A stretch of DNA of 64,000 nt, taken from contig OZ038454.1 of NCBI GenBank assembly GCA_964036195.1, positions 29,746,315 to 29,810,314 on the forward strand, read 5' to 3'. The position numbers were made by a program, and so were the translations under genes. Below the pieces are notes generated by a model that saw only the letters and a program-made list of their open reading frames with translations, searched no databases and was not told where the DNA came from. Positions 22,204-34,664 of the stretch are shown piece after piece. Each line of letters opens with the position of its first letter. Positions within the stretch are counted from its first letter, which is position 1. This stretch comes from Sphaerolaimus hirsutus. Taxonomy: Eukaryota; Nematoda; Chromadorea; Monhysterida; Sphaerolaimidae.

Positions 22204-23215
22204 CCCGGTGCGGTGCCTTTCGGTGCTAGCACCGGCAACCCGCCGGTGCCCATCGGTGCCGGTGCCATTTTTTTCAAAAGGCACCGGTGCCGGTGCGGTG
22301 CGGTGCCATTTTCTGGCCGGTGCCCCATGGTGCCAGGTGCCCTTTTCATCAGAGTTGTTAAAATACCGGTATTTTTGGAAAGTGTAAGTGTAAGTGTAAA
22401 TACACTTTCCAAATTTTGAGTATGGATACCAAAAGTGTAAGGTATTTTAAAAATACCTAGGAAAGTGTAAAAAAAAGTGTAAGTGTAAAAAATTTTTTTA
22501 GAAAGAGCTCTCACTGTTGAACATTGGAAAACACCACCGTTTTCACCGTTAGATCAATTTATTTGTCATTTTCATGCATTATTTCACATTTTACTGCCTT
22601 TTTTGAAACATTTCAGACTGTAACAAATACTGTAGTGGTATGAAGTTCTCTAATAATGTCACTTTTTCAGTGTTGATAATTTACTGATTAAGCAATGTGA
22701 TACACAATGTTTAAATGCAAGAATGGACATGCAGCAAATGTCAATGCAAAAGCCAGTTGACTTTGTGTCCAGCTGGTGAATTTCCATTGATCTTGTCCTT
22801 TTTACAAAAGTATGATGAAACTTTAGAATACCATGAGTACTGATCAAAGGTTGGAGATCAAAGCCTAGTTTGTACATTTGCCATATTTTCTACATTCAAT
22901 GCATAACTGCATGTGTGCACTGTGCAGTTATTTTTTCGTCATGTCCCTATTTTATGCTTTCTCAAAAGCATAAAGCAGGGTTATCTGAAAGAAAAAAATA
23001 CACTTTCTGTACCCGGGTATTTTGCTCAGGAAAGTGTAAAAAAAGTGTACGGGTATTTTATGAAAGTGTAAGTGTAAGTGTAAATATAAATACCCGTTTA
23101 CCCGGGTATTTCGGGTAAGTGTAAATACACTTTGTCAACTCTGCTTTTCATGCGTTGGCAAAGGTGCCGGTGCGGTGCGGTGCCATTTTTCCAGGTGCCT
23201 TTAACATCACTAGTT
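22204..23215. mobile_element. GCACCGGTGCC-rich element split by an hAT-like insertion
   Basis: The left part ends AGGTGCCCTTTTCAT and the right part resumes CTTTTCATGCGTTGGCAAAG. At 32,822-32,850 the same sequence is uninterrupted (GGTGCCCTTTTCATGCGTTG). Ends AGGTGCCTTTAACATCACTA. Confidence 0.85.
22350..23143. mobile_element. hAT-like element, TIR CAGAGTTGTTAAAATAC
   Basis: The ends are CAGAGTTGTTAAAATACCGG and TTGTCAACTCTG, with an exact 8-bp duplication CTTTTCAT. Sub-terminal AGTGTAAGTGTAAGTG repeats. No transposase. A near-identical copy lies at 30,122-30,907. Confidence 0.9.
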
Positions 23216-23383
23216 ATGAAAATGCCCTGGAAAAATGGCAAACATATTTGCCATTTTCCACAGCATTTCCATGACTTTAGACACTTTACATAACATTTGA
23301 CATTTCACAGAGCATTTTACAGGTGTCTGGGATGGCCCATAGGAACTGCAGCTATTTATAAGTAAAAGAGATGTGATCAAAGA

Positions 23384-23578
23384 TATACTCCAGCGACATT
23401 ACACTTTACAATGAAATCTACCATATCCCATCTGAATAAAAGAACAAACAAAGAATTTTCATCATATAAAAAAATATAAAAATTGCTTTGATAAATATGA
23501 TGAAAAATTTTTTGTTTGTTCTTTTATTCAGATGGGTTATGGTAGATTTCATTGTAGGTGTAGTGTCGCTGGAGTATA
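23384..23578. repeat. Fold-back element
   Basis: Arms of about 80 bases (TATACTCCAGCGACATTACA ... reverse complement ending TGTAGTGTCGCTGGAGTATA) around a ~30-base AT-rich loop. Confidence 0.85.
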
Positions 23579-23929
23579 AGAGTGGTTTTGAGTTTTGGTT
23601 TGAGAAGTACCCATATTTCGTGCAGTTAGCACTGTATGCACTGAGTACGCTCAGTGTGCTATACTCGGGCGACATTACACCCTCCATTTTTCTGGTGGTA
23701 ACACTCCATCATGACGTCATTATCGCAGTGCGCAGTGAACTTACGGCTGACTGAACCGGTTCAGAGTCAGGATGAAATGGAGTGGAGTGGTGAATCAGTT
23801 AACAAGTTTTCAGTTGGCTGTCTGCCAGCCAAAGATATAAATCATATCTATTTATTTGTAGATTAGCACGTCTGCCGAGTATAGCCACTTCCAAAACAGT
23901 CCAAATTCTGTGTTGAAAGCTCAATATTT

Positions 23930-24130
23930 TTCTGAAAATTATTTGAAAAAATGTGAAAAATAGCCAAAAAATTCGAAAATTGCCAAAAAAGATTCAAAAA
24001 TTCGAAAATTAAATTCAAAATTCGAAAATAAATTTCAGGAAAAATTTGAAAATTTGAAAATTCATTTTGGAAAAAAACACTTAAAAATTTAAACACTTTT
24101 TTTTGGAGGGTTTGCCATCGTTTGTGACAA
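23930..24130. repeat. ATTCGAAAA-type TIR element
   Basis: Ends GGAGGGTTTGCCATCGTTTG. The body is AAAATTCGAAAA words, as in the 47.9-49.4 kb copies. Confidence 0.55.
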
Positions 24131-24305
24131 CAAGTTGGATGCCTGCCAATAAAGTAATATGAATTGAACCTGGTCCAAAAATCGGAAATGCAGAATCCGA
24201 AAAATGATGCAATGAATGCAACAAAAAACAAAAAATATTTTTTTTAAATCAATGTGCCTATATGAATTCGAAAACTGTTTCTTTTATCCAAAATTCTAAA
24301 ACGCA

Positions 24306-24530
24306 TTAATCGTTTTTATTACTTTTTCCAAGAATATTTGCTAAACTGTAAACTGTATATAAAATAAAAACGGTGACCAACTGCCAATACAGAGTGACGG
24401 TAGCAGGTTTTTCCAGTGTGGCGTTTGCCACAGTTGACAGATGTCCATGGGCGAACTGGGCGAAGTAATGCTGGATTTGATCACTGCCGTCCTGCCTCAT
24501 CAGGGCCACGTTCGCGGTGCACACGCTCGT
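24306..24530 (-). CDS. 3'-terminal exon with a membrane helix, unidentified gene (minus strand)
   Basis: Acceptor CATCTCGCAG|ACG, phase 0, then 74 codons and TAA. The peptide begins TSVCTANVALMRQDGSDQIQ and has an NAT glycosylation sequon. It ends with a ~20-residue hydrophobic helix (WQLVTVFILYTVYSLANILG) and a short Lys/Asn tail. That would be a type I arrangement if the upstream part is extracellular. It is phase-compatible with the tetraspanin exon 11 kb upstream, but a tetraspanin should end soon after TM4, so I treat it as a separate gene. A 165-bp hAT-like element lies 29 bases upstream of the acceptor. Confidence 0.5.
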   Translation of the reverse strand, partial: TSVCTANVALMRQDGSDQIQHYFAQFAHGHLSTVANATLEKPATVTLYWQLVTVFILYTVYSLANILGKSNKND

Positions 24531-24559
24531 CTGCGAGATGCACTTTGCGAATTACTGAA

Positions 24560-24724
24560 CACGGTTGTTTTTAGTAAAATCCTTTTTACTAAAATTGTAG
24601 TAAAATTGTATAAAAATTGTATTTTATTTAAATTTTGTTGATGTTTCATTTTAATTCATTTTATTTTATTTTATTCTTCAATTTCCCATTTTATTTTTAT
24701 TTTATTTTGATTTTGCCAACCCTG
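24560..24724. mobile_element. 165-bp hAT-like element, CAGGGTTGG family
   Basis: Left end CACGGTTGTTT, right end TTTTGCCAACCCTG. The flanks TTACTGAA and CTACTGAA fit an 8-bp duplication with one mismatch. It is a short internal-deletion relative of 2,394-3,232. Confidence 0.7.
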
Positions 24725-25128
24725 CTACTGAACACATCTGCAGAGTTGTTAAAAGTACCAAACGTTTTCAACCTTTGCGTAAGCATAGAAAAATGTAAAA
24801 AAAATCTTTACTCGTAAGAAAACGTGGGCAAAATGCTTACCCCGTAGCAAACGGAAGTATGAGTATTTTTTGCTCATGAAAGGATAACAGCGAGTAAAAT
24901 TATCTTTTGTTACTGGGAAATGTAGAAGGGAGCATTATGAATACACACTGTGGACCATAGGCGGCGTAAGTGCTTGTGCGTTTGTGAATGTCACAAGCGG
25001 AATTTTCGGTGTCACAAGCAGAAATACCTATGTTACCTAGTAAAAAGTGCACAAGGTCAAATTTTGGCCAATGTGATTGTGAATGTCACAAGCACAAACT
25101 GGGAGCTTGAGCCGCCTATGCAGTGGAC

Positions 25129-26208
25129 CATGGTTGGCAAAATCCCAGAAATAAATAAAAATAAAATATAAATAAAATGGAAAATTGAAGAATAAAATAA
25201 AATAAAATAAAATGGAAAATTTTAAAATAAAAATAAAAATTGTATACAAATTCGAATTTTTGTAAAATTGTATACAAATTCATATTTTTGTAAAAATTGT
25301 ATAAAAATTCATATTTTTTGTAAAATTTTCATCTTGTTGTTTATCGTTCAACCAGTTTATTCGCGGAGCTGGGGCAGTCCCAATATGAAATGAAATGTAA
25401 AGTGTCAATTGTCATGACAAATGTTAAGTAAAGTGTCAATTGTCATGACAAGTGTTGAGTAAAATGTCAATTGCGATGACAAATATAAATTATATTTGGT
25501 AACTGTAAAGCAGATTGTATCCGAATCTTATTTTATGTATCCAAATATTGTTGTTGTTTTTTCTATTCCAATTTTATGTGATCATTTGGATACAAAAAAA
25601 ACATAAGATTTGGATACAAAAACATAAGATTCTAACATAACATAACATAACATAAGAACATAACATAACACAAGAATATAACATAAATAAGATTCAGATA
25701 CACAATCTACACTTTGCATGACATTTGTCATCACAATTATACCTTGCTTGACATTTGAGATGTCAATTGACTCTTTACTTTACATTTGTCATGACAATTG
25801 ACACTTCTCTGACATTTTACAAATGTGCCCAGCACACTCCAGTAATCCTTCTACTGAAAATGCAAACCATTTTTATCAATAATTGTAACTTTACACTTGA
25901 AACTAGGTAACAATACCTACTGCATGCAACTTTTGCAAAGTAATGAAAAAATTTGTCACACGTTTTTCATGTTCAGGTCTAATTAACACATTTTTCTGAC
26001 CTTGCATGCAAGATTCTGATTTTTTGTAAAATTTCTGTAAAATTATTGTAAAATTTTTTGTAAAATGGTTCCATTTTATTATTTTATTAACATTTTGGAA
26101 TAAAATAAAATAAAATAAAATGAAACAAGAATAAAATATAAAAAAAATACATTTTTATACAATTTTTATACAATTTGTATACAAATGATTTTTATAAAAC
26201 CAACCCTG
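25129..26208. mobile_element. hAT-like element, CAGGGTTGG family, reverse orientation
   Basis: Left end CATGGTTGGCAAAATC, right end TTATAAAACCAACCCTG. The flanks CAGTGGAC/CTCTGGAC match at 6 of 8 bases. The interior repeats the TTTGGATACAAAAACATAAG and GTCAATTGTCATGACAA blocks of the 2,394 copy. A GGGGCAGTCCC end (about 25,372) marks a nested TGTAAA-family piece. Confidence 0.75.
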
Positions 26209-26861
26209 CTCTGGACAACAAAAAGTTGTTCTCTTTCTATTAAGTAGTATTTTTTATGAAAGTAAGTGAATTCATGGTTAGCATTCCAAAATGGGTAAAA
26301 CGCATATGCGTATTGAGTCAGTACTCGTGTATGCATTATTTTTCAGTAAAAGTAAATACCCATTAACATCATAGTGCACATCTGAGTCTACCAGTCACCA
26401 GATTTAATTAAATCTGATTTTATCAGCTGACACGCCTGGCACAGCCAACAAATGCAAAGTTTGTGTTTTTTTAAATTTATTTGATGGTTATAAATTTCCG
26501 TTTCCATCTTCCGGCACGGCAAGTGCACAAAATTTACTGTTTCGATTTTCGGTAAAAATTTTTTTTGTGATACTCTAGGCCTTTGGCCTAGTTCTCACCA
26601 TCCAATTTCAGAAATTTTTTTATTTTGGCATCCTTCAAATGTATTTTTCACCTGCCGCTCTATTGGAGGCTGCTGTTCTATTAGAAGAAATATGGTAAGT
26701 AAAAAAAGTTTGACACCAAACATACCCCAAAATTAGTGCGGCCTCCTGCAGCGTATTCATAGAAATATGGTCGTTCTTCCCTTGCTTTGATACGAACTGT
26801 CCGGGCGAATCCTTTGACAAACTCATCGAAACTGTGCGATAAGAAATTTGGTATATACCTA

Positions 26862-26955
26862 CCGTATTTCCTCGGAATCAACCCTCGAATTATGCCCATC
26901 ATAACATGCACTCGAGGAAAATACCTAAACCGGTATTTCGAGGAAACCGGCAAGT
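26862..26955. repeat. Short TACCGTATTTCCTCG fragment
   Basis: Starts TACCGTATTTCCTCGGAATC and ends CGGTATTTCGAGGAAACCGG. It is a minimal or truncated member of the family. Confidence 0.55.
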
Positions 26956-27217
26956 AAAATGCTTAAAATACAATGCAACTTCGCATACATTTTTACTTGG
27001 GTCAGTTTACATAGACAAGTATTTACCAAAAAGCATTTACATAAAAAAATATTATTATACTCGGGCGACATTACAGCCTACATTTTTCTGGAGGTAACAC
27101 TCCACTTACCTTACTTTTTCTCAACTTTTATTGATGAAGGTGCAGTAAAATCGGGTTAAACAATTTTCACTAACGAAATTTCAACTTCATTGCAAGTGGT
27201 GCTTAGAATTAGGTAGG

Positions 27218-27621
27218 TACCGTATTTCCTCGAAATACCCCCCCCCCTCGTTTGACCCCCCCTCTCGAGAACACTATGAAGCAATCACACCCCCCTCGAA
27301 ATACCCCCCCCCCCAGATTGAGTGTAATGAGAACGTACATGACAAATACTGCAGTTTGTGTTCTGCGTAGTGCAGAACACACGTTAAAACGATGTCGTAA
27401 TCACGTTAGAACAGTGTTTATACCATCTACGTACTAATATTAGTCACATGTCAGTTACTGATGCATTTTTCTACCCCAGTGTACATCACAAACGACGATT
27501 TTGTACTAGGATTGGAAAAAAATTTTGTCGAAATAATAGCCCCCCCTCGTTTAGCCCCCCCCCCCTTTCGGGACCACTGTGAAACAATCACCCCCCGGGG
27601 GAATTTCGAGTAAATACGGTA
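27218..27621. mobile_element. TACCGTATT-family MITE
   Basis: Starts TACCGTATTTCCTCGAAATA and ends TTTCGAGTAAATACGGTA. The centre has TTGTGTTCTGCGTAGTGCAG, shared with the 38,185 and 40,815 copies. Confidence 0.85.
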
Positions 27622-28039
27622 GTTTCTCTGAAAAATAACAATTCAATTTATCCATGCATTGCTCGTGCCGTGCGTTACAGGCTTTTTGTGATTCTAAAAT
27701 TTTGCAGCCGGTTTTGAAAAAATTCCGGCTTGACAATTTTTCCCACGGTATCCAAAATACCACGTTTTCAAACACCATCTCTTACTTTTGCAAGCGAAGC
27801 AATTGCTACAAAACTGAGATTCACCTGTCTTCTCCGCCAATGTACCCTCGCTCATCATATCTGCTGGAAATAACAAATGGATCCATTTTTATCGCAGAAA
27901 AAATTGATTCATTTCAAAAACTCCATTTGTTCAGTCATATGGCAACCACCTGAGTTGGTGTATACCTAATATAAAATGCAAATGTTGCCAAATGGCTGCG
28001 GTTCCGCTGGGGGCAATTTGAGCCAGCGCTAGTGATGGA

Positions 28040-28530
28040 AAAGCCACAGTTGTTAATGCGAATTTACATTTACTCAAAAAGTACACAAACTCGAGTACTG
28101 AGTAAATACACATATGCATACTTTGAAAAATGTATTTGTACTCACCTGTACACTTACTTTTAGAGAGTACTTGAGCACAGTGTAATTTTTGCAAGTACAT
28201 AAGGAGGCATTTTTGACTTTCGAGACACTTGCTTTTCATAATCGACATTTACGTATTAATAAATTAGAAAGAAAACACCTTTTGTTGTCAGGAGTAAAAA
28301 AAAATGCATTTGCCAGAAGGAAAAAGTAATTTTACTGCATTAACGCGCTGAGAAAAAATACTCCAATTTACACTTTCTAGGAAAGAAGGATTTTACTCCC
28401 ATTTACTCAGGAGTAAAAGTTTGTAAATTTTATTTTACGCTTTCTGTACTCGAGGGTGAGTAAAAACAGAATACTTTATGCATACGCAAACTAATAAAAT
28501 TTGGTACTTTTAACAACTCTGGAAAAAGCG
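28040..28530. mobile_element. hAT-like element, AGTTGTTAA...TTAACAACT ends
   Basis: Begins CACAGTTGTTAATGCGAA and ends ACTTTTAACAACTCTGG, with ACTCGAGTACTGAG palindromes inside. It is inserted in a GGCGC-family element (AGTGATGGAAAAGCC / AAAAGCGCCATGG). Confidence 0.65.
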
Positions 28531-29351
28531 CCATGGTACTGGCGCCGAGCCGACGCAAAAAAGTAACATGGCTCTGTTGGCGCTTCTTACATCCGTAGTA
28601 AAGGCAGAGAGAGAATGGCAAAGATTATCGGAAAAGTGTAAAAAATCAGGTTTTCGTTCTCACATTTTTCTAGAAAAAATCGATTTTTCATGCTTGTTTC
28701 AAGTCCTGGATTACACAGTTTAAAAAAATGAAAAATCCAAAATGTTTTCATTTGCCATCGTCAGCAATGTCACGCGTTTGTGCCGCGCGTCACCATGGTA
28801 ACGCGGGCGGCGCTGCACTGGGCTGCCATGTGAAACGACGATGAACGATGGGTAAGTTCTCCAGAGAAACACTTTCTGTGTTTTGAGTTTTTCAAAATTG
28901 AATACCTGTGTTTTGATTTTTTTTGTAGAAAAAAACTTGAGTAACTCTGTTTTTATTTCTGTGTTTCTGAGGAAAACTCTAGTTTTTCTCCATAAAATGC
29001 AAGATTTTACCCAAATACAGTGTTTCAAGGCAAAAAGGGTGGTTTTCTCATGTAAAATTGGTTTATGCATGTTCAGGGGGCACTCAAACACCTTGTAAGA
29101 TGTGTTGAAAAATGTAAACAGACATGTAAGATGTTTTTTAACTGGGTATTTGGCATTTTTGATAACATTTTACTTTACTGTTTACACAGCATAAGAAATT
29201 TTACAGGAACTGTTATTGATACCATATAAACATCACTGTACCAACACGTCTATCATTGAAAAAGCACCACAAAAATCAACAAGATGTCCACATGGTCAAC
29301 AAAATCCAATGGGGCGCCAGTTGTAGCCCAACGAATTGGCCAGTAATATAT

Positions 29352-29997
29352 TTGAGGCGTCTAATTCTAAAAGTCGACAAGTCCACAAAATGTTATTTTG
29401 AGTAAATCGCATTTTAAGTTTCCGATCCAATTCCAGGCCCGTTGTGCATGTCCAATTTGGCTCTCTCATGGTTTTCATAAAGTTCCATATGTTGACAACA
29501 AAGTGTCAAATTTTCAGCCCCTAATCTCAACGTAAATGTGAAAAATGGGGTGTCCATAAAATTCCATTCGGTCAGAGCAAAACTGTTTCGGGGAGGGAAA
29601 TGGACTTGTCGCCTTCTTCCACGCGAGAACATTTTTGTTCCCGGGGAAGCCGAGGCTGCCTTATGGGCAAATTATGGACTTGTCGCCCTTTAGAAATCGG
29701 TTTCCATAGTGGACTTATCACATTTCTTGCGTTTTTTTCCCCAAAAAAAAGGAAGCGGAGGATGGACTTGTCGCCTTTTAGCCCAAAACTACGTGGACTT
29801 GTCGACTTCTTGCCCAAACTTTTTGCATTTTTCCCCAAAAATGTCAGATTTGGCACTTTGCCATATGGGCATGTGAGGTCAAAAAATTTATGGAAAATGA
29901 TGAAAAATGTGCAGAAGTAGCCCCAGATGACGTTTCCGGGCCTAACTCTAAATTTTCATATTTTGGACTTGTCGACTTTTAGAATTGGACGCCTCAT
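29352..29997. mobile_element. TTGAGGCGTC-TIR element (copy 1)
   Basis: The ends TTGAGGCGTCTAATTCTAAA and TTTTAGAATTGGACGCCTCA form ~38-base TIRs including AAGTCGACAAGTCC. A second copy in opposite orientation is at 36,201-36,809. Frames inside are not conserved between the copies. Confidence 0.8.
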
Positions 29998-30121
29998 TTA
30001 TCAATCACTGTTTATTGCAAATTGCATATTGCAAATCTATCGAGCACCTGCGAGGGTTAAAATCCTGGCTATCCCTGATCAAATGCACATTACTTATTTT
30101 GTTCAGTCAAAAACATCACAG

Positions 30122-30907
30122 CAGAGTTGTTAAAATACTGGTATTTTTGGAAAGTGTAAGTGTAAGTGTAAATACACTTTCCAAATTTTGAGTATGGATA
30201 CCAAAAGTGTAAGGTATTTTAAAAATACCTAGGAAAGTGTAAAAAAAAGTGTAAGTGTAAAAATTTTTTTAGAAAGAGCTCTCACTGTTGAGCATTAAAA
30301 AACACCACTGTTTTCACCTTTAGATCACTTTATTTGTCATTTTCCTGCATTATTTCACATGTTACTGCATTTTATAAAACATTTCAGACTGTAACAAATA
30401 CTGTAGTGGTATGAAGTTCCCTAATAACGGCACTTTTTCAGTTTTACTGATAAAGCAATGCGATACACACTGTTTAATTGCAAGAATAGACATGCGGCAA
30501 ATGTCAATGCAAAAGCCAGTTGACTTTGTGTCCAGCTGGTGAATTTCCATTGATCTTGTCCTTTTTTACAAAAGTATGATGAACTGTAGAATACCATAAG
30601 TACTGATCAAAGGTTGGAGATCAAAGGCTAGTTTGTACATTTGTCATATTTTCAACATTCAATGCATAACTGCATGTGTGCACTGTGCAGTTATTTTTTT
30701 GTATATGAACCTATTTTATGCTTTCTCAAAAGCATAAAACAGGGCCATCTGAAAGAAAAAAATACACTTTCTATACCCGGGTATTTTGCTCAGGAAAGTG
30801 TAAAAAAAGTGTATGGGTATTTTATGAAAGTGTAAGTGTAAGTGTAAATATAAATACCCATTTACCCGGGTATTTCGGGTAAGTGTAAATACACTTTCGC
30901 AACTCTG
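30122..30907. mobile_element. hAT-like element, TIR CAGAGTTGTTAAAATAC (copy 2)
   Basis: Near-identical to 22,350-23,143. Flanked by the exact 8-bp duplication CATCACAG. Confidence 0.9.
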
Positions 30908-31532
30908 CATCACAGTATTCCTCAGATCCAACGTAAAAAACTCAAACAAAACTTTTATGTGTTTCCGTGTTTCTGTGTTTCCGTGTTATCCAATAAAAAA
31001 CTCATTTGAGTTTTGAGTTTTTCAAAGTTTTTGAGTTTCCATGTTTCTGTGTAAAACAAAAACACAGAAACTCAATGAGTTTCTGTGTTCAATTTCTGTG
31101 TTTTCCATTGTTGGCCATGTAATTGTTTTGTGAGGTCGTGCCGTTTCACAGCTGTTCTTTGCATGCATGCCTCCATTCCATACGCTTGCATAATTGAACT
31201 GCACTGGAGCTGGTCAGTTTTGAGTCCAAATTTTGGACTTTTCAATTAAGTGGATTTAAGGTGAATTTACAGCATAATGAGAAACATATAACGATGCAAT
31301 TTGGCAGCAATTAATACATCATCTACATTTCTATATTTTTTCTTATTTATCGATACATAAAAAATTTATAACATCAAAAATGTTTGAAATGCTACTCCTG
31401 GCACACACTCAAACATCGTAGCACAAATGCAAAAATACTGTTTTTGCAAATACAAATCCAGAGTGGATTTAAAGTAAATGAATAAAAGTGAAAACTGTTC
31501 AAACTGAGCAATAAATTTATCAGGGGTAGTGT

Positions 31533-31690
31533 TGGAAAGGCACCGGGGCACCGGTGCCCCAGTGCTTGGCCACCGAAGGGCACCAGCACCGGTGTCGGTG
31601 CGGTGCGGTGCCATTTTTCAACTTGTGCCAAAGGTACTAGCACCAGGGCCAAAGTAAAAGGCACCGGGAAAGGCACTGGCCAAGTCGTAA
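31533..31690. mobile_element. GCACCGGTGCC-rich element
   Basis: Begins TAGTGTTGGAAAGGCACCGG. Same body as 19,505-19,735. Confidence 0.6.
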
Positions 31691-31959
31691 AAGGGTGTGA
31701 AATTTCGTCAAGTCAAGAGCATGTGCTTATTCATATTTATAAGATCAATATTCTAGATTCAACTGTTTTTAGTCATTTTTAGAAAAACGTTTCATCAAAT
31801 TGTGAAGTCAAATCAAAAGAGGGAATACATGATTGTGTCTTCTATAAACATTCAGAAACATACAATAAACGATTGTGATGAAAAAACGTATTTATGATTT
31901 TTGTTCATTATTCAAACGGGTTATGGTACGTTTCCGCACTAAGTGTGATGTCCGCCGAG

Positions 31960-32407
31960 TACCGTATTACCTCGAAATACCCCCATGGGGGTTTATTATT
32001 TCGCCAGCAAAATTTGAGGGGGGGTTTATTCGAGGGGGGGGGGTTTATTCGAGGGGGGTCTTATTATTTCGTCAGGAATTTTCGTAAGGATCGTAGTAAA
32101 TAGTAGGCATTTGCATGCCCAAAACAGGTAATAAATGTGTCCAAACAAGATGTATTTGGACATAAAAACGTAGATTAGCTACACAAACATGTCCATGTGT
32201 AGCTGCAATACAAATAAACAGTAATATACATAATGTACATTGCATACATGGCGTATTTATTATGTACATGACGTACATCATTCCGAAGGGGGGGGGGTAT
32301 TTCGAGGGGGGGGTTTATTATTTCCCCAGCCGATTTTGAGGGGGGGTTAATTCGAGGGGGGGGGTTTAATTCAAGGGGGGGGGGGGATAATTCGAGGTAA
32401 TACGGTA
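31960..32407. mobile_element. TACCGTATT-family MITE
   Basis: Starts TACCGTATTACCTCGAAAT and ends ATTCGAGGTAATACGGTA. It carries the ATGTACATGACGTACATC centre. Confidence 0.85.
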
Positions 32408-32479
32408 TAAGAACTTAGTTTGCTGTAGGTGGTGCAGCTATTTTGAACGTATGAAAGTGTGATAGATCGGAATTTTTTT

Positions 32480-32632
32480 TAACGTTTTTCCTAGTATCCG
32501 GGTATTTCCGTCAGGAATACGTAACAATACGTAACGGTATTTTCCGAATACGTAAACGTAAACGTAAGGATAAATACCAAAATACCCGTGTATTTCGGTT
32601 AAACGTAAATACGTTTTTGCAACACTGCCTTT
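32480..32632. repeat. ACGTAAACGT-rich hAT-like end
   Basis: AATACGTAAACGTAAACGT words and the end TACGTTTTTGCAACACTG. Related to the TTTACGTTTACG element at 52,304-53,159. The left end is missing. Confidence 0.5.
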
Positions 32633-32900
32633 CGGTGCTAGCACCGGCAACTGGCCAGTGCACCAGGGTGCCGGTGCTATTTTTTCAGAATGGCACCGGT
32701 GCCGGTGCGGTGCGCGGTGCCATTTTTTGCCGGTGGCCAAGGTGCTATGTGCCCTTTCTGGGGAATGGCACCGGTGCCGGTGCGGTGCGGTGCCATTTTC
32801 TGGCCGGTGCCCCAGGGTGGCAGGTGCCCTTTTCATGCGTTGGCAAAGGTGCCGGTGCGGTGCGGTGCCATTTTTCCCGGTGCCTTTTCCATCACTAATC
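32633..32900. mobile_element. GCACCGGTGCC-rich element, including the empty site
   Basis: Ends GGTGCCTTTTCCATCACTA. Contains the uninterrupted CCCTTTTCATGCGTTGGC that is split at 22,350-23,143. Confidence 0.75.
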
Positions 32901-33028
32901 AGGGGCCAGTCCTGAATCCAACAAGAATCACAAAAATCACAAAAAGATCAGCGAAGACAACAGGAACAGAAATTACACACCGTATTTCCTCTTATTCGAT
33001 AACGCACCAGCAAAATACCTGTACTTAT

Positions 33029-33145
33029 TTGGGTTCAAACGAGACCAGCTTTTTGTACCGGGACCGGGACCATAAATTTTTTCCAGTCCCAGTCCCGGAA
33101 ATTTTTCGAACCATCTACCGGAACCGTGGTCCCGTTTGAACCCTA
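33029..33145. mobile_element. 117-bp TIR element, TAGGGTTCAAACG ends
   Basis: The ends TTGGGTTCAAACGAGACC and GGTCCCGTTTGAACCCTA, with an exact 8-bp duplication GTACTTAT. hAT-like and very short. Confidence 0.8.
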
Positions 33146-33599
33146 GTACTTATTCACGTCCTACTTTTACAAAAAAAGACAAGGCAGAGTTGCGAAAAAG
33201 CGACAGATGTTTTTCCTGAAACATTTTATTTTTTTCAGCGATGACGTCATGATGGCGCGTTTACTTCAGAAAAATGCATAGCATGGGGTCCGCAAGTTAC
33301 ACACAGTACAAAACAAATGTGAAAGGCATGGTAAAACGTGAGTATAAATATTTAGTACCTACCCTAAATCCTCGAATAGGACCCCTGGGGAGTTATTTTT
33401 ACCTCAGACGTTTTTGAGGGGGGGGGGGGTTATTCGAGGGGGTGTTATTCGAGGGGGGATTTTTTTCCTCATCTGATAAACAGGGGGGAGTTATTCGAGG
33501 ATTTGCGGTATTCACCAAAAAAAAAATAAAGAAGGCACGATGGAATCTTCAATAATCAATATTCAATTAGAATGTATTTACATTTACTAGAAAAATAAA

Positions 33600-34153
33600 T
33601 ACCGTATTTCCTCGAAATACCCCCCCCCCCCCCCCCTTGAAATACCCCCTCCCTCGAAATACCCCCCTTGAAATACCCCCTCCCTCGAAATACCCCCCTT
33701 GAAATACCCCCTCCCTCGAAATACCCCCCAATGAAATACCCCCTCCCTCGAAATACCCCCCTCAAAATGGACACAATAAATTTATAAACCCCACCCTCGA
33801 AATACCCCCCCCCCACAATTTAGTGTATAGAGAACCTATATGATAATAGATGCGGTTTGTGATCCGGACAACGCGGAACAGACGTTAAACACAAAAACTG
33901 TGTTATGTTAGAGCAGGGATTATATTTACCGCACCTGCATGCTTATCTAAGTCTATAGAGTCATTGTTTTCGTGGTTTTTGTCGCATTTTTCTACATATG
34001 CGTACATTACAGACAACGATTTAGTACTGGGATTTCGAAAAATTTCTGGCGAAATAACCACCCCTCGAAATACCCCCGCCCCTCGTCTAACCCCCCCTCA
34101 AAATTTCCACTCTGAAAAAATAACCCCCCGGGGTAATGCGAGAAAATACGGTG
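33600..34153. mobile_element. TACCGTATT-family MITE with a CCCTCCCTCGAAATA array
   Basis: Starts TACCGTATTTCCTCGAAAT and ends GCGAGAAAATACGGT. The first 200 bases are tandem ~31-base units of GAAATACCCCC(T)CCCTC. Confidence 0.75.
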
Positions 34154-34664
34154 GTATACATTTTACAGTATTTTACATTTCCTGTACTCAGTGGTAAGTA
34201 AAGAAAGGTGTTTTACATATAAATATACTTTGTTGAAAAATGAAAAATGTTTAGTAATTTAAACAACCCTGATTGGAACGCATAAAGCTCTTGCGTCAAT
34301 CGATATCACTTATAGTCAAATCTCATATTTTTCCCCCCATTATACGACTTTAATCTTAAAATATCAGGTGAATTTCGTTCACACTTTTGCACATGACGTG
34401 AGTTTATTCATCACAAGCTGGCAGCAATCTTTGTAAAGCGTTCACCACAATTCATTAAATTTTTAAAAATACTTGGTATCCAATGTCCCTTGATAAAAGT
34501 TCAGTAACTCCATCTGTACAGAAGCCACGAAACGCCGATTAGTATGACCTGCGTGTAATTATTATGAAACAATAAGCAAAGTTGAACTCACAAATTGACA
34601 ATGTTCCAAATAGGAACATGGCCACTTCTAAAGGTGGGAAATGAAATCACAGCAAAAAATGGAT

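Larger units (their letters stand above)
28843..31113. mobile_element. CAACGATGG-type hAT-like element carrying two nested elements
   Basis: The left end GAACGATGGGTAAGTTCTCC and right end GTGTTTTCCATTGTTG match the uninterrupted 760-bp copy at 49,818-50,577. The extra length is explained by insertions at 29,352-29,997 and 30,122-30,907. Confidence 0.75.

Noticed and set aside
24306-24530. Exon assigned as the C-terminus of the tetraspanin
   Set aside because: Phase fits, but a tetraspanin ends soon after TM4 and this exon adds ~50 residues and another membrane helix 11 kb away.
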